Shown: positions 9,541 to 19,147, counted from the first letter of the stretch. The stretch: 64,000 bases of DNA from Winslowiella arboricola (GCF_025527015.1 NZ_JAODIM010000043.1:992001-1056000), one strand, 5' to 3'. Notes: generated by a model not told the origin, from the sequence alone. Made by a program: numbers and translations.

Positions 9541-10200
9541 ATGCGTGGGTTAATGCCTTTACTGGCGGGTCTGTTCGGCTTATTCAGCCTGCAACTCCAG
9601 GCCGCTGATCTTACCGCTCAGTTAACGCAATTTTTTCAGGCGCGTGATGCCGCCCATGCGAAAGGCATGCAGGTAGTGCTCCGCACACCGACAGCGCAAT
9701 GGCCGCAGTGTGAGACGCCACAGTTCTCGCTGCCAGGCAATAGCCGTCAGTGGGGCAATATCAGCGTGGCGGCCAACTGCGGCCAGGAGCGCCGCTATTT
9801 GCAGGTGCAGGTGCAGGTCACTGGCGATTATGTGGTGGCGGCACGCCAGATAACACGTGGCAGTGCGGTCAGCGCCGCGGATCTGACGATGAAACGTGGG
9901 CGCCTTGATACGCTGCCTTCACGTGCGGTCGTCGATACGCAGGAAGCAACAGACGCCATCACTATTCGTGATATTCTGCCGGGCCAGCCGATCACCCTGT
10001 CAATGGTGCGTCAGCCCTGGCGCGTAAAAGCCGGTCAGAACGTGATGGTGATTGCGCAAGGCGATGGCTTTAACGCCAGCGGCGAAGGGCGTGCAATGAA
10101 TAACGCCACCGCCGCGCAGGCGGTCAGAGTAAGAATGGGCAACGGCCAGATAGTCAGCGGCAAAGTGGATGCGGATGGGAATATTCTTATATCGCTATAA
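9541..10200 (+). CDS. flgA: Flagellar P-ring assembly chaperone FlgA
   Basis: FlgA is the periplasmic chaperone for P-ring formation by FlgI. I start at the ATG at 9541 (219 aa, the E. coli length). It has a Shine-Dalgarno GGGGGAG 6 nt upstream and is followed by a signal peptide (MRGLMPLLAGLFGLFSLQLQ, cleavage near QAA-DL). A longer frame from 9490 would put 17 polar residues before the signal peptide and is unlikely. The C-terminal SAF/ChapFlgA region (about 95-219) contains RGSAVSAADLTMKRGRL and ends GQIVSGKVDADGNILISL. It is transcribed away from flgB. Confidence 0.95.
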   Translation: MRGLMPLLAGLFGLFSLQLQAADLTAQLTQFFQARDAAHAKGMQVVLRTPTAQWPQCETPQFSLPGNSRQWGNISVAANCGQERRYLQVQVQVTGDYVVAARQITRGSAVSAADLTMKRGRLDTLPSRAVVDTQEATDAITIRDILPGQPITLSMVRQPWRVKAGQNVMVIAQGDGFNASGEGRAMNNATAAQAVRVRMGNGQIVSGKVDADGNILISL

Positions 10201-10205
10201 AGCAC

Positions 10206-10232
10206 TAAAGCTGCCCGCTTTTCTGCCGATAG
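10206..10232 (+). promoter_or_regulatory. Sigma-28 (FliA) promoter for flgMN
   Basis: TAAAGCTG, 11 nt, GCCGATAG matches the FliA consensus TAAAGTTT-N11-GCCGATAA in most positions with exact spacing. It lies 62 bp before flgM. Class 3 expression of flgMN is established in Salmonella. Confidence 0.85.
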
Positions 10233-10293
10233 TTGAATTAAGCAATAAATTACTATTTGATCATTCATCGCTCGAACTTGCAGGAGCCAGATT

Positions 10294-10602
10294 ATGAGTA
10301 TCGACAGAACCCAGGCTACAAAGCCCGTTGCCACTGTACAGCAACGTGAAAACAATGACACCTCCGGCAGCAAAGTGCGCCAGAGTGAAACTGCCGCCAC
10401 CGCCGCCGCCAGCACCACTGCCACTCAGGTAAAACTGAGCAGCGCGCAGTCGCAGCTGATGCAGCCGGGCAGCCAGGACATTAATACCGCTCGTGTTGAG
10501 CAACTGAAAACCGCCATCCGTAATGGCGAACTGAAAATGGACAGCGGCAAAATTGCCGATGCGCTGATTCAGGAAACTAAAGACTACTTACAGGGTAATT
10601 AA
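10294..10602 (+). CDS. flgM: Anti-sigma-28 factor FlgM
   Basis: FlgM binds and inhibits the flagellar sigma factor FliA until the hook-basal body is complete, when it is exported through the hook. The 102-aa protein starts [19 protein letters not shown], has a Ser/Thr/Ala-rich middle, and carries the C-terminal FliA-binding part ([13 protein letters not shown]...[33 protein letters not shown]). Length is like E. coli (97 aa). flgN follows by 5 bp. In a strain without a hook, FlgM could not be exported and class 3 genes would be expected to stay off. Confidence 0.95.
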   Translation: MSIDRTQATKPVATVQQRENNDTSGSKVRQSETAATAAASTTATQVKLSSAQSQLMQPGSQDINTARVEQLKTAIRNGELKMDSGKIADALIQETKDYLQGN

Positions 10603-10607
10603 TCGCA

Positions 10608-11039
10608 ATGAATAGCTTACTGACCGCGCTGGATAAAATGCAGGAAGTGCTTTCGTCACTGACGGAAGTCATGGATGCCGAGCAGCAGCAACTCTCTGCC
10701 GGTCGGATCAACAGTAATTTACTCCAGCGTATTACTGAAGATAAAAGCTCGTTGCTGAATACGGTCAATTACCTGGATGGTATGCGTAACCAGGCGGAAA
10801 AACGCCTGGGCCTGCAGGCGCCCTACGCGACGCAGCCGGATCTGGCGCGTCGCTGGGAAATGATTCAGAAACAGACCGCCAGGCTGCACAACACCAATCG
10901 CCACAGTGGCATGCTGCTCAACCTGCAAATCGAATATAACGAGCAGGCACTGTCGGTGCTGAAACCGCAAATCAGTCAGCCATTTTATGGCCCGGATGGG
11001 CAGACGAAGTCAGGCGGTTTCGCCAGCCGCAAAGTCTGA
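10608..11039 (+). CDS. flgN: Flagellar export chaperone FlgN
   Basis: FlgN is the cytoplasmic chaperone that delivers FlgK and FlgL to the flagellar export gate. The 143-aa, largely helical protein starts MNSLLTALDKMQEVLSSLTEVMDAEQQQL. It contains the conserved NLLQRITEDKSSLLNTVNYLD and the later helix NRHSGMLLNLQIEYNEQALSVLKP. Length is close to E. coli FlgN (138 aa). It is in one unit with flgM. Confidence 0.95.
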   Translation: MNSLLTALDKMQEVLSSLTEVMDAEQQQLSAGRINSNLLQRITEDKSSLLNTVNYLDGMRNQAEKRLGLQAPYATQPDLARRWEMIQKQTARLHNTNRHSGMLLNLQIEYNEQALSVLKPQISQPFYGPDGQTKSGGFASRKV

Positions 11040-11087
11040 TATTGGTGCGGGCGACGAAAACCCCGCGCCTGTGCTGACCTGATGTAG

Positions 11088-11107
11088 GGGCGGCGTTCTC
11101 GCCGCCC
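11088..11107. repeat. REP-like palindrome, copy 1
   Basis: GGGCGGCG-TTCT-CGCCGCCC, an 8-bp stem with a 4-nt loop, lies in the flgN-murJ gap (convergent genes). Read on the minus strand it is GGGCGGCGAGAACGCCGCCC followed by CTACAT, almost identical to the copy at 25205 (same palindrome, then CTGCAT). It probably acts as an extragenic palindrome and may help stop transcription. Confidence 0.75.
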
Positions 11108-11131
11108 TTCCTTATCAGGAATATCAATAAA

Positions 11132-12670
11132 TTACCCCACCGTACGGCGGGCAAAATCACGCGGACGAAAGCCCATAACCGCCAGCATCAGGAAATAGAC
11201 GCCGCCGCCAACCGCACACACGCCAGCCAGACGCAGCAGGCGCCAGACCATATTGCCGACATCCCACTCCGGCATCACGCTGTTCATTGCCACCAGCGCC
11301 GCCGCCATCACCACCACCGCAATCAACAGACGCAGCAGAAAACTGGACCAACCCGGCAGTGGCTGGAAGATTTTCTGTTTCCGTAACTGCCAGTAAAGCA
11401 GCGCCGCATTCAGACAGGCCGCCAGACCAATCGACAACGCCAGTCCGGCATGCTTCAGCGGACCAATAAACGCCAGGTTCATCAGCTGGGTCATAATCAG
11501 ACAAACAATGGCGATTTTAACCGGCGTCTTAATATCCTGACGCGAGTAAAAGCCCGGCGCCAGTACCTTCACCACAATCAATCCCATCAGTCCGACCGAG
11601 TAAGCCACCAGCGCACGCTGAGTCATTGCGGCGTCAAACGCGGTGAATTTACCGTACTGGAACAGCGCCACTGTTAGCGGTTTGGCCAGAATTCCCAGCG
11701 CCACAGCGCTCGGCAGCGCCAGCAAGAAACAGAGGCGCAGCCCCCAGTCCATCAGGCGTGAATACTCATCATGGTTGCCGCTGGAGAAACTCTTCGCCAG
11801 TGACGGCAACAGGATTGTCCCCAGTGCCACGCCTAACACACCTGACGGAAACTCCATCAGACGGTCGGCATAATACATCCAGGAGACCGAACCGGAAACC
11901 AGGAACGAGGCAAAAATGGTATTGATAATCAGCGAGATCTGGCTGACGGAAACCCCGAGGATCGCCGGTCCCATCTGACGCATTACGCGCCAGACGCCCG
12001 CATCTTTCAGATTGAGGCGCGGCATCACCAGCATGCCGATTTTCTTCAGGTGCGGCAGCTGATAACCGAGCTGCAACACCCCGCCCACCACCACCGCCCA
12101 GGCCAGCGCCAGCACCGGTGGATTAAAGTGCGGTGCGGCAAACAGCGCAAACCCGATCATGCTGACATTCAGTAAGGTCGGGGCAAACGCCGGTACTGAA
12201 AAGCGGTTCCAGGTATTGAGAATCGCCCCGGCCAGTGACGCCACCGAAATCAGCAAAATATAGGGGAAGGTGATGCGCAGCAATGAGGAGGTCAGCGCAA
12301 ACTTATCGGCGGTATCGGCAAAGCCCGGCGCGGTCACCATAATCACCCAGGGCGCGGCGATCATGCCGATAAAGGTGACAATCGCCAGCACCAGCGTCAG
12401 TAACCCGGACACATAGGCGACAAACACTCGGGTGGCGTCTTCGCCCTGCTTGCTTTTATATTCGGCCAGGATAGGCACGAATGCCTGCGAAAACGCGCCT
12501 TCGGCAAAGATACGGCGCAACAGGTTTGGCAGCTTAAACGCGACAAAAAAGGCATCGGTCGCCATGCCGGCGCCAAACACGCGCGCCACGATGGCATCGC
12601 GGGCAAAGCCCAGCACGCGCGAGAACAGGGTCATGGAGCTGACCGCAGCCAGGGATTTCAACAAATTCAT
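11132..12670 (-). CDS. murJ: Lipid II flippase MurJ
   Basis: MurJ moves lipid II across the inner membrane for peptidoglycan synthesis. The 512-aa polytopic protein starts [30 protein letters not shown] with the conserved SRVLGFxRD motif. [32 protein letters not shown] follows (split here: GAFSQAFVP is a family hallmark), with about 14 hydrophobic segments. Length matches E. coli MurJ (511 aa). It is the last gene of rimJ-yceH-mviM-murJ, although a 130-bp gap separates it from mviM, so it may have its own promoter. It was formerly called mviN. Confidence 0.96.
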   Translation of the reverse strand: MNLLKSLAAVSSMTLFSRVLGFARDAIVARVFGAGMATDAFFVAFKLPNLLRRIFAEGAFSQAFVPILAEYKSKQGEDATRVFVAYVSGLLTLVLAIVTFIGMIAAPWVIMVTAPGFADTADKFALTSSLLRITFPYILLISVASLAGAILNTWNRFSVPAFAPTLLNVSMIGFALFAAPHFNPPVLALAWAVVVGGVLQLGYQLPHLKKIGMLVMPRLNLKDAGVWRVMRQMGPAILGVSVSQISLIINTIFASFLVSGSVSWMYYADRLMEFPSGVLGVALGTILLPSLAKSFSSGNHDEYSRLMDWGLRLCFLLALPSAVALGILAKPLTVALFQYGKFTAFDAAMTQRALVAYSVGLMGLIVVKVLAPGFYSRQDIKTPVKIAIVCLIMTQLMNLAFIGPLKHAGLALSIGLAACLNAALLYWQLRKQKIFQPLPGWSSFLLRLLIAVVVMAAALVAMNSVMPEWDVGNMVWRLLRLAGVCAVGGGVYFLMLAVMGFRPRDFARRTVG

Positions 12671-12800
12671 GGTTTACTGCGCTTCCTGAAAATAAGAGAG
12701 TCCGCTGAGTGACCCTGGGGGCGAGAGCACTCTCGCCGGATAAACAGCGGGTAGTCTACGGATATGGCGGGAAATAACCACAACGCTTTGTTACAACAGA

Positions 12801-13727
12801 TTATTCTTTATCTGCGTCGCGCCACATTTTTTCCACCACACGCTGCGCCAGCAGGGCCTGCTCGCCCGAGGTTTGCGGCGCAGTCTGATTTTGCGCGCAG
12901 GCGATAAAATGGTGCGCAGCGCCTTCAAATCCGCGCTGCGCCAGCGTACTTTGCCAGCCCGGAATTGGATCCACCAGCAGCTGACCCGCGGTTTCCTGCT
13001 GCCAGTCGCGCATATCATTAATCTGATAAACACTGCCGTCGCACACCGCCATCACTGATTCACGCTGGCTGCCTGCACGCCGGTGCATACTGGTGGTGAC
13101 CAGCGTCTCGCCGACGCTGAAATGATGCTCAGCATACAGCATCTCGCCCGCGTCGTTGGTTTGTAAGCTGCCGTGACGCAAACTGCCTGCACCACCGCCC
13201 AGCCACAGTGCGGTATCGACCACATGCAGATAATCGTCCAGCAGCGTAAAGCGTAGATCGTGCGGGCCGACGCTGTCGCTGCGGTGCTTGTCCATACGGA
13301 TCGATGCGGGATTCATCATATTTTCCCGCAATTGCAGATAGCGCGGCGCAAAACGCCGGTTAAACGCCACCATCAGTTTGCGCCCGCGCTTATGCGCCAG
13401 CTCAACCAGTTGCTCGGCTTCACTTAGGGTGGCGGCCAGCGGCTTATCGACACACACATCGACGCCAGCACGCAGCAGTTCACCGACAATCGCAAAGTGC
13501 GTGGCGGTGCTGCTGTGTACAAACACCGCATCACACTGTGCCGCCAGTTGTGACAGGCTGGAAAAACAGGGCATGCGATAACTGTCGCAAATTAAGCGGG
13601 CTTTTTGCTGATTCGGCGAGAACGCCCCGGCGAGACTCCAGCCATCGGTTTTACTGACTACCGGCAGCCAGGCTTTCTGCGCAATGCCGCCCAACCCTAC
13701 CACGCCCACCCTTAATTGCGTTGTCAT
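12801..13727 (-). CDS. mviM: Gfo/Idh/MocA-family oxidoreductase MviM
   Basis: This is a predicted NAD(P)-dependent oxidoreductase of unknown substrate, orthologous by sequence and position to E. coli MviM (307 aa; here 308). The N-terminal Rossmann fold shows RVGVVGLGGIAQKAWLP (residues 6-22), with the GxGxxA-type dinucleotide motif. VDKPLAATLSEAEQLVELA, with the family's conserved CxKP/DKP segment, lies at about residues 93-111. The C-terminal alpha/beta domain carries DDYLHVVDTALWL. The stop lies 1 bp before the yceH-side junction order expected for coupled genes (yceH ends at 13729). Function is inferred only at family level. Confidence 0.93.
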   Translation of the reverse strand: MTTQLRVGVVGLGGIAQKAWLPVVSKTDGWSLAGAFSPNQQKARLICDSYRMPCFSSLSQLAAQCDAVFVHSSTATHFAIVGELLRAGVDVCVDKPLAATLSEAEQLVELAHKRGRKLMVAFNRRFAPRYLQLRENMMNPASIRMDKHRSDSVGPHDLRFTLLDDYLHVVDTALWLGGGAGSLRHGSLQTNDAGEMLYAEHHFSVGETLVTTSMHRRAGSQRESVMAVCDGSVYQINDMRDWQQETAGQLLVDPIPGWQSTLAQRGFEGAAHHFIACAQNQTAPQTSGEQALLAQRVVEKMWRDADKE

Positions 13728-13728
13728 C

Positions 13729-14379
13729 TCAGGCTCCTTTTTCGGCTAACAGCTCTGCAAGCTGCTGTTTCAGGCTGGCAACTTCCGCCTCCAGCAGTGT
13801 TACCCGCTCCTCCAGCTCACTGCTGTCGCTGACTGATGGCGCGAGGTCGGCAAAATCCAGCTCATTCACTTCACCGCTAAACAGATGCATATAGCGGCTT
13901 TCACGTTTGCCCGGCTCGCGTGCCAGCCGTACCACAAACGGACCATCTTCACGCTGTTGCAAATTTTCCAGCGCCTGCTCCAGCTCAGCCATATCGCGAA
14001 ACTCATGCATACGGCCACTGCGGGTGCGTAATTCGCCCGGCGTTTGCGGACCGCGCAGTAGCAGGCTGGTCACCAGCGCCACTTCGGCGCTGCTGAGTTT
14101 CAGGTTACCGAATTCCGAGTTACAGAAGCGCTGCTCATATTTCACCACCCGGTTGCCAAAACCGCTCAGGGTACTGAGCTGATGTTTGCGCACCAGCAGA
14201 TCAAGCGACTCCTGCACGGCACTCTCACTCAGCGACATCACCGGATCACGGTTGGATTTTTGATTACAGGCGGAGACTACGCCATTCAGCGACATCGGAT
14301 ACTGGTCGGGTGTAGTGACCTGCTTTTCGAGCAGGCAGCCAACAACGCGCGCCTCGACAGGTGTCAGCACAGTTTTCAT
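13729..14379 (-). CDS. yceH: YceH, DUF480 winged-helix protein
   Basis: YceH is a conserved enterobacterial protein with two winged-helix domains; its function is not established. The 216-aa product contains [20 protein letters not shown] near the N-terminus, LSAAEVAL-type helix ([16 protein letters not shown]), and the highly conserved [22 protein letters not shown]-terminal coiled coil follows ([23 protein letters not shown]). I prefer the ATG at 14379 over the GTG one codon earlier because AGAGG lies 6-7 nt upstream. It lies between rimJ and mviM, as in E. coli. Confidence 0.94.
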   Translation of the reverse strand: MKTVLTPVEARVVGCLLEKQVTTPDQYPMSLNGVVSACNQKSNRDPVMSLSESAVQESLDLLVRKHQLSTLSGFGNRVVKYEQRFCNSEFGNLKLSSAEVALVTSLLLRGPQTPGELRTRSGRMHEFRDMAELEQALENLQQREDGPFVVRLAREPGKRESRYMHLFSGEVNELDFADLAPSVSDSSELEERVTLLEAEVASLKQQLAELLAEKGA

Positions 14380-14391
14380 CACAAACCTCTG

Positions 14392-14988
14392 TTATTGTTG
14401 TCCGCGGCGATCCGACGTCCAATTCTGGGTGGTTAAAGCAGTTAATACATGATCCTGCCAGCGACCATCAATTAACAGGTAATCTTTGGCATAGCCCTCT
14501 TTCTCAAAACCGAGACGCTGTAATAAACCGCCGCTGCGGGCATTATGCGGCATATAGTTAGCCATAATGCGATGCATCCGCTGCTGACGCTGCATATAGC
14601 GAATCGCTGCCTGCAACGCTTCAAACATCATGCCCTGCCCCTGCCATTTTTCCCCCAGCGAATAGCCGAGATAGCAGGCATGGAAGGAGCCACGCAGCAC
14701 ATTACTGAAGTTGGCCACGCCACGCACTTCGTTCTCTTCCGGGTCCATCACAATAAAATAGAAAGCACTGCCTTGCTTATGCATATCAGCAATCAGACCC
14801 AGACGTGCCTGCCAGCCGGAAGGATAGCAATGACTTTCGTCACGCACCGGCTCCCAGGGTTTTAAAAAGGCGCGATTTTGTGCGTAATACTCAGCCAGCC
14901 GCCAGGCGTCACGTTCGTGGACAAGACGCACCACTAATCTGTCGGTTGTCAGGCGCACTTTCGGTGCGGCAGAACGATAGCCAAACAT
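14392..14988 (-). CDS. rimJ: Ribosomal protein S5 alanine N-acetyltransferase RimJ
   Basis: RimJ is a GNAT-family enzyme that acetylates the N-terminal Ala of ribosomal protein S5. The 198-aa protein starts [23 protein letters not shown]. It has the acetyl-CoA binding region ([24 protein letters not shown], about residues 111-134) and the late motif [29 protein letters not shown] typical of RimJ/RimL. Length is close to E. coli (194 aa). It is the promoter-proximal gene of rimJ-yceH-mviM, 12 bp before yceH. Confidence 0.95.
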   Translation of the reverse strand: MFGYRSAAPKVRLTTDRLVVRLVHERDAWRLAEYYAQNRAFLKPWEPVRDESHCYPSGWQARLGLIADMHKQGSAFYFIVMDPEENEVRGVANFSNVLRGSFHACYLGYSLGEKWQGQGMMFEALQAAIRYMQRQQRMHRIMANYMPHNARSGGLLQRLGFEKEGYAKDYLLIDGRWQDHVLTALTTQNWTSDRRGQQ

Positions 14989-15298
14989 CTTCTCTCCTGA
15001 ATTCCATCGCCGATAAAAGAAATTGATTGAACATCAGGCGACGGCTTTGCCGGGCTACAACACCGGTGCCAGCGGCCATTTCGCGCCAACCAGCATTTAC
15101 TATAACCGTCATATCCTGTCAGGGTAAAACCCCACATTACCGCCTGGCGACATTTCTGCCTGCGGTAATAATAAAAGCGCACTTATTGCACCATGTTGAT
15201 AAAAAAATATCATGTCGCAATTGCTGTGAAAACCAGCAACTTAGGAGGAAAATGGACCAACTGGAAGGTTTACTCTCTCTCTTTATGCAGGAACACGC
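14989..15298. other. Intergenic region between divergent rimJ and mdtH
   Basis: This 310-bp gap must hold the promoters of rimJ and mdtH. Short open frames occur on both strands, but none has a Shine-Dalgarno with a recognisable product. AGGA lies about 9 nt before the mdtH ATG. No regulator site was recognised. Confidence 0.5.
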
Positions 15299-16504
15299 AT
15301 GTCTCGGGTCGCACGGGCACGATGCCTCGGAAAATATTTTCTCTTATTAGACAACATGCTGGTGGTGTTGGGTTTTTTTGTCGTCTTTCCTTTGATCTCG
15401 ATCCACTTTGTCGACCAGCTGGGCTGGGCCGCGCTGCTGGTGGGGATCGCCCTTGGCCTGCGACAGCTGGTGCAGCAGGGACTCGGCATTTTTGGTGGCG
15501 CTATCGCCGATCGTTTTGGCGCGAAACCGATGATTGTCACCGGCATGCTGCTGCGTGCCGCCGGTTTCTCCAGCATGGCGCTGGCCCATGATCCCTGGGT
15601 GCTGTGGATCGCCTGCCTGCTCTCCGGGCTGGGTGGCACGCTGTTTGATCCGCCACGCACCGCGCTGGTGATTAAACTGATTCGTCCGCAACAGCGCGGG
15701 CGCTTTTTCTCGCTGCTGATGATGCAGGACAGCGCCGGTGCAGTGACTGGCGCGCTGATTGGCAGCTGGCTGCTGGCGTATGATTTCCGTCTGGTCTGCT
15801 GGGTTGGCGCGGCGGTATTTGTGCTGGCGGCGCTGTTTAATGCGCTGCTGCTGCCGGCATGGCGTATCTCGACGGTGCGTACGCCGATGCGTGAAGGCAT
15901 GCTGCAGGTGCTGAAAGACCGGCGCTTCTGCACCTATGTGCTGACGCTGACCGGTTATTATGCGCTGGCGGTACAGGTGATGCTGATGCTGCCAATTGTG
16001 GTCAATCAGATTGCCGGCGCGCCGCAGGCGGTAAAATGGATGTATGCGATTGAGGCGACACTGTCGCTTACCCTGCTCTATCCGCTGGCCCGCTGGAGTG
16101 AAAAACGTTTTCGGCTGGAACAGCGCCTGATGGCCGGATTGCTGATTATGACCCTGAGCCTGATTCCGGTCGGACTGGCCAGCACCCTGCAGCAGGTGTT
16201 TATGCTGATCTGCACCTTCTATATCGGCTCAATTATTGCCGAACCGGCGCGTGAAACTCTGAGCGCTTCACTGGCCAACGCCCGTGCCCGCGGCAGCTAT
16301 ATGGGTTTCAGCCGTTTAGGTCTGGCGCTGGGTGGCGCGCTGGGTTACAGCGGTGGCGGCTGGATGTTTGATATCGGTCAGGATTTAGCCCTGCCCGCTC
16401 TGCCATGGTTGCTGCTCGGGGTGATTGGTTTCATTACGCTTATTGCGCTTTGGTGGCAGTTCAACCCACGCAGCGTGGCGCCGGTGATCCTCAGCGGCAG
16501 TTAG
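15299..16504 (+). CDS. mdtH: MFS multidrug efflux protein MdtH
   Basis: MdtH is a 12-TM major facilitator drug:proton antiporter; E. coli MdtH gives some fluoroquinolone resistance when overproduced. The 401-aa product matches E. coli MdtH (402 aa) throughout, for example [20 protein letters not shown] at the start, the MFS motif [18 protein letters not shown] after TM2, and [20 protein letters not shown]. It is alone on its transcript and divergent from rimJ, as in E. coli. Physiological substrates are unknown. Confidence 0.95.
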   Translation: MSRVARARCLGKYFLLLDNMLVVLGFFVVFPLISIHFVDQLGWAALLVGIALGLRQLVQQGLGIFGGAIADRFGAKPMIVTGMLLRAAGFSSMALAHDPWVLWIACLLSGLGGTLFDPPRTALVIKLIRPQQRGRFFSLLMMQDSAGAVTGALIGSWLLAYDFRLVCWVGAAVFVLAALFNALLLPAWRISTVRTPMREGMLQVLKDRRFCTYVLTLTGYYALAVQVMLMLPIVVNQIAGAPQAVKWMYAIEATLSLTLLYPLARWSEKRFRLEQRLMAGLLIMTLSLIPVGLASTLQQVFMLICTFYIGSIIAEPARETLSASLANARARGSYMGFSRLGLALGGALGYSGGGWMFDIGQDLALPALPWLLLGVIGFITLIALWWQFNPRSVAPVILSGS

Positions 16505-16606
16505 TCAACGGTTTGCCCTCCCGACTGATCTGACCCATACTTCTCTAAGACATTCAAAACATTGCTGTCGGCATTAGCCGCCAGCGATGGTAAAGGAGAA
16601 GGTCCG

Positions 16607-17254
16607 ATGAAACTGTATATCTATGAACACTGCCCATTTTGCGTTAAAGCGCGCATGATTTTTGGCCTGAAAAATTTACCAATCGAACTGGTGGTGATGC
16701 TCAATGATGATGAGGAGACGCCGAAGCGACTGATTGGTCAGAAGATGGCGCCAATCCTGCAGAAAGAAGATGGCAGCTGCATGCCGGAAAGCATGGACAT
16801 CGTGTACTTTATCGATAAAAAAGATCGTGAACCGCTGCTGACTGGCCAGACCAACCCCGCCATCTCTACATGGCTGCGGCATATTAATGAGTACGTCAAC
16901 AAGCTGCTTTTACCGCGGATGGCCAAAGCGCCATTCGCCGAATTCGCCACCCCGGAAGCGCGTAGCTATTTTAAGCATAAAAAAGAGGCCAGTATCGGCA
17001 GCTTTGACGAGCTGGAGCAGCATTCAGCCGGGCTGATTAAAAAGGTCAGTGATGATTTACGCCAGCTGGATAAACTGATTGTGAAACCAAACGCCGTCAA
17101 CGGCGAGCTGTCAGAAGATGATATTCATCTGTTCCCGCTGTTGCGCTCGCTGTCGCTGGTTGCCGGCATTGATTATCCGACGCGTGTTGCTGAATATCGC
17201 GACAATATGGCGAAACAAACGCAGGTTAACCTGCTCTCCTCGGTAGCGATCTAA
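16607..17254 (+). CDS. grxB: Glutaredoxin 2
   Basis: Grx2 is an atypical 24-kDa glutaredoxin with a GST-like fold that reduces disulfides and glutathione mixed disulfides with glutathione. I start at the ATG at 16607 (215 aa, the E. coli length), preceded by AAAGGAGAAGG. The frame is open 15 codons further upstream, but that part is not conserved. The active site CPFC is at residues 9-12 (MKLYIYEHCPFCVKARMIFG). The cis-Pro segment follows (PILQKEDGSCMPESMDIVYFID), then the all-helical C-terminal domain. It follows mdtH in the same orientation. Confidence 0.96.
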   Translation: MKLYIYEHCPFCVKARMIFGLKNLPIELVVMLNDDEETPKRLIGQKMAPILQKEDGSCMPESMDIVYFIDKKDREPLLTGQTNPAISTWLRHINEYVNKLLLPRMAKAPFAEFATPEARSYFKHKKEASIGSFDELEQHSAGLIKKVSDDLRQLDKLIVKPNAVNGELSEDDIHLFPLLRSLSLVAGIDYPTRVAEYRDNMAKQTQVNLLSSVAI

Positions 17255-17267
17255 TCCCCTGCCTGTA

Positions 17268-17292
17268 CAGCTGAACCTGCCCGGTTCAGCTG
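17268..17292 (+). terminator. Hairpin after grxB, possible terminator
   Basis: CAGCTGAACC (17268-17277) and GGTTCAGCTG (17283-17292) form a perfect 10-bp stem with loop TGCCC, 13 bp after the grxB stop. No T run follows, so its role as a terminator is uncertain. Confidence 0.5.
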
Positions 17293-17400
17293 CTCTCTGA
17301 ACATCTTTTAGCAGCTTTCGGTGAACTCCTGGTGACTCTGCCGCCCGGCTGGGGCAAGCTATGGCGCGAGTTTGCGTGAAGATAAAAACAGAGGACTGTA

Positions 17401-17964
17401 ATGAAAAAGGTATTTCCTGGGCTGATTGCCCTGATTTTCGTCGGCCTGCTTGCCGGATGTAATCAATTGACGCAGTACAGCATCAGTGAGCAGGAAGTGA
17501 ATGAAGCCCTGCAAAAACATAATAATTATGAGAAGCAGATTGGCGTCGCCGGCCTGGCGGATGCGCATATCGTGCTGACCGATCTCAGCAGCAAGATTGG
17601 CCGTGAAGAACCGAATAAAGTCACTCTCACCGGCACCGCAAAAGTCGATATCACCTCACTGTTTGGCCCGCAAAAAGCCGATATGGTGCTGACGATGAAA
17701 GCGCAGCCGGTCTTTGACCAGCAGCAGGGGGCGATTTTCCTGAAAGATTTGCAGATTGTCGATGCGCAGGTGCAGCCGGAAAAAATGCAGTCGGTGTTAA
17801 AAACCCTGACCCCGTATCTGGATCAGTCGCTGAAAAGCTATTTTGATCAGAAACCGGCCTATGTGCTGAGTGCTGATCGCAGCAAAGCAGAGTCGCTGGC
17901 GAAGAGATTTGCCAAAGGCTTAGAGGTTAAACCCGGCGAACTGGTGATTCCGTTTACCGACTAA
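17401..17964 (+). CDS. yceB: Lipoprotein YceB (DUF1439)
   Basis: This is a predicted outer-membrane-associated lipoprotein of unknown function. The 187-aa product has a lipoprotein signal peptide MKKVFPGLIALIFVGLLAGC with the lipobox Cys at residue 20. The mature part has the DUF1439 pattern: YSISEQEVNEALQKH, then VTLTGTAKVDITSLFGPQKADMVLTMKAQP-like beta strands and ALLPQMQSVLKTLTPYLDQSLKSYF-like helix (here KMQSVLKTLTPYLDQSL). The fold is of the tubular lipid-binding type in related proteins, so a lipid role is possible. It lies between grxB and pyrC, as in E. coli. A strong terminator follows. Confidence 0.92.
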   Translation: MKKVFPGLIALIFVGLLAGCNQLTQYSISEQEVNEALQKHNNYEKQIGVAGLADAHIVLTDLSSKIGREEPNKVTLTGTAKVDITSLFGPQKADMVLTMKAQPVFDQQQGAIFLKDLQIVDAQVQPEKMQSVLKTLTPYLDQSLKSYFDQKPAYVLSADRSKAESLAKRFAKGLEVKPGELVIPFTD

Positions 17965-17970
17965 GCTACC

Positions 17971-17998
17971 GCCCTCGTGAAAACGGGGGCTTTTTTTT
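17971..17998 (+). terminator. Rho-independent terminator of yceB
   Basis: GCCCTCG (17971-17977) pairs with CGGGGGC (17984-17990; one G-T pair). Eight T follow. Confidence 0.92.
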
Positions 17999-18017
17999 AT
18001 CAGGCGTCATAAAGCAA

Positions 18018-18033
18018 GTGCAATCGGTTGCTT
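18018..18033 (+). promoter_or_regulatory. PurR operator upstream of pyrC
   Basis: GTGCAATCGGTTGCTT matches the PurR consensus ANGCAANCGNTTNCNT at every defined position except the first. It lies 8-23 bp upstream of the likely -10 element (18041), so it overlaps the -35 area. Repression of pyrC by PurR is known in E. coli and Salmonella. Confidence 0.8.
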
Positions 18034-18040
18034 TTATCCC

Positions 18041-18092
18041 TATCCTTAGTACCCGGCTAAAACCACCCGATGAATTCCCTTCCAAGCCGGAG
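18041..18092 (+). promoter_or_regulatory. pyrC promoter -10 and start-switch leader hairpin
   Basis: TATCCT (18041-18046) fits a -10. The expected start zone 6-9 nt later reads CCCG (18052-18055). A transcript starting at C52/C53 contains CCGGCT (18053-18058), which can pair with AGCCGG (18085-18090) and mask the Shine-Dalgarno GGAG (18089-18092). A start at G55 loses half of that stem. This is the arrangement known for E. coli and Salmonella pyrC, where a high CTP/GTP ratio favours the longer, poorly translated RNA. The elements are visible in sequence; the mechanism is transferred by homology. Confidence 0.75.
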
Positions 18093-18100
18093 CATAACTG

Positions 18101-19147
18101 ATGACTGCACAACCCCAGCAATTACTCATTCGCCGCCCTGACGACTGGCATATCCATCTGCGTGATGATGATATGTTACAGGCCGTGCTGCCCTTCACCA
18201 GCGCGGTGTGCGGTCGCGCAATTGTTATGCCGAACCTGGTGCCACCAGTAACCAGCGTTGCCAGCGCCATCGCCTATCGCCAGCGCATTGTTGCGGCGCT
18301 GCCAGCCGGCCATGAATTCCAGCCGCTGATGACCTGTTATCTGACCGACTCGCTGGACCCTGATGAAGTGGAAAAAGGCTTTACGGAAGGGGTATTCACC
18401 GCCGCCAAGCTCTATCCGGCGCACGCCACCACCAACTCCAGCCATGGCGTCACCAACATTGCCGCCATCGCTACCGTGCTGGAACGCATGCAGAAAATCG
18501 GCATGCCGTTGCTGATCCACGGTGAAGTCACTGACGCCCATGTCGATATTTTTGACCGGGAAGCGCGCTTTATTGAAAGCGTAATGGATCCGCTGCGTCA
18601 GCAGTTCCCCGAGCTGAAAGTGGTGTTTGAGCATATCACCACCAAAGAAGCCGCCGCTTATGTCAGTGAAGCGAATAACTACCTTGGCGCGACCATTACG
18701 CCACAGCATCTGATGTTTAACCGTAACCATATGCTGGTGGGCGGTGTGCGTCCGCATCTCTATTGCCTGCCGATTCTGAAACGTAATGTGCACCAGGATG
18801 CGCTGCGTCAGGTTATCGCCAGCGGCAATCCGCGTTTCTTCCTCGGCACCGACACCGCACCGCACAGCCGCCAGCGTAAAGAAGCCAGCTGTGGCTGTGC
18901 CGGTGTATTTAATGCGCCAACCGCGCTGCCAGCCTACGCCACCGTATTTGAAGAGATGGATGCGTTACAACATCTGGAAGCTTTCTGCTCGGAAAATGGT
19001 CCGCGTTTCTATGGTCTGCCGCTGAATGAAGGCAAAATTAAACTGGTGCGCAAACCTTATACCGTTACCGAAAGCATTCCGCTTGGCGACGATACGCTGG
19101 TGCCTTTCCTTGCCGGTGAAACGCTGAACTGGTCGGTCGAACGCTGA
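18101..19147 (+). CDS. pyrC: Dihydroorotase
   Basis: PyrC catalyses the reversible ring closure of N-carbamoyl-aspartate to dihydroorotate, step three of pyrimidine synthesis, with a binuclear zinc site. The 348-aa product (E. coli 348) shows the HxH zinc ligands in [10 protein letters not shown] (residues 14-23), the Lys to be carboxylated in [13 protein letters not shown] (about 102), His ligands in LLIHGEV (about 139) and VVFEHITT (about 177), and the catalytic Asp in FLGTDTAPH (about 250). It is class II, clan typical of Gram-negatives. The gene stands alone after the yceB terminator and has its own regulated promoter. Confidence 0.98.
   Translation: MTAQPQQLLIRRPDDWHIHLRDDDMLQAVLPFTSAVCGRAIVMPNLVPPVTSVASAIAYRQRIVAALPAGHEFQPLMTCYLTDSLDPDEVEKGFTEGVFTAAKLYPAHATTNSSHGVTNIAAIATVLERMQKIGMPLLIHGEVTDAHVDIFDREARFIESVMDPLRQQFPELKVVFEHITTKEAAAYVSEANNYLGATITPQHLMFNRNHMLVGGVRPHLYCLPILKRNVHQDALRQVIASGNPRFFLGTDTAPHSRQRKEASCGCAGVFNAPTALPAYATVFEEMDALQHLEAFCSENGPRFYGLPLNEGKIKLVRKPYTVTESIPLGDDTLVPFLAGETLNWSVER

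Noticed and set aside
15009..15016. GCCGATAA upstream of mdtH as a sigma-28 -10
   Set aside because: No TAAA/GTTT-like -35 lies 11 nt upstream, and mdtH is not a flagellar gene.
15283..15933. 216-aa minus-strand frame inside mdtH
   Set aside because: Low-complexity Ser/Arg/Pro composition typical of the antisense of a membrane-protein gene; mdtH is certain.
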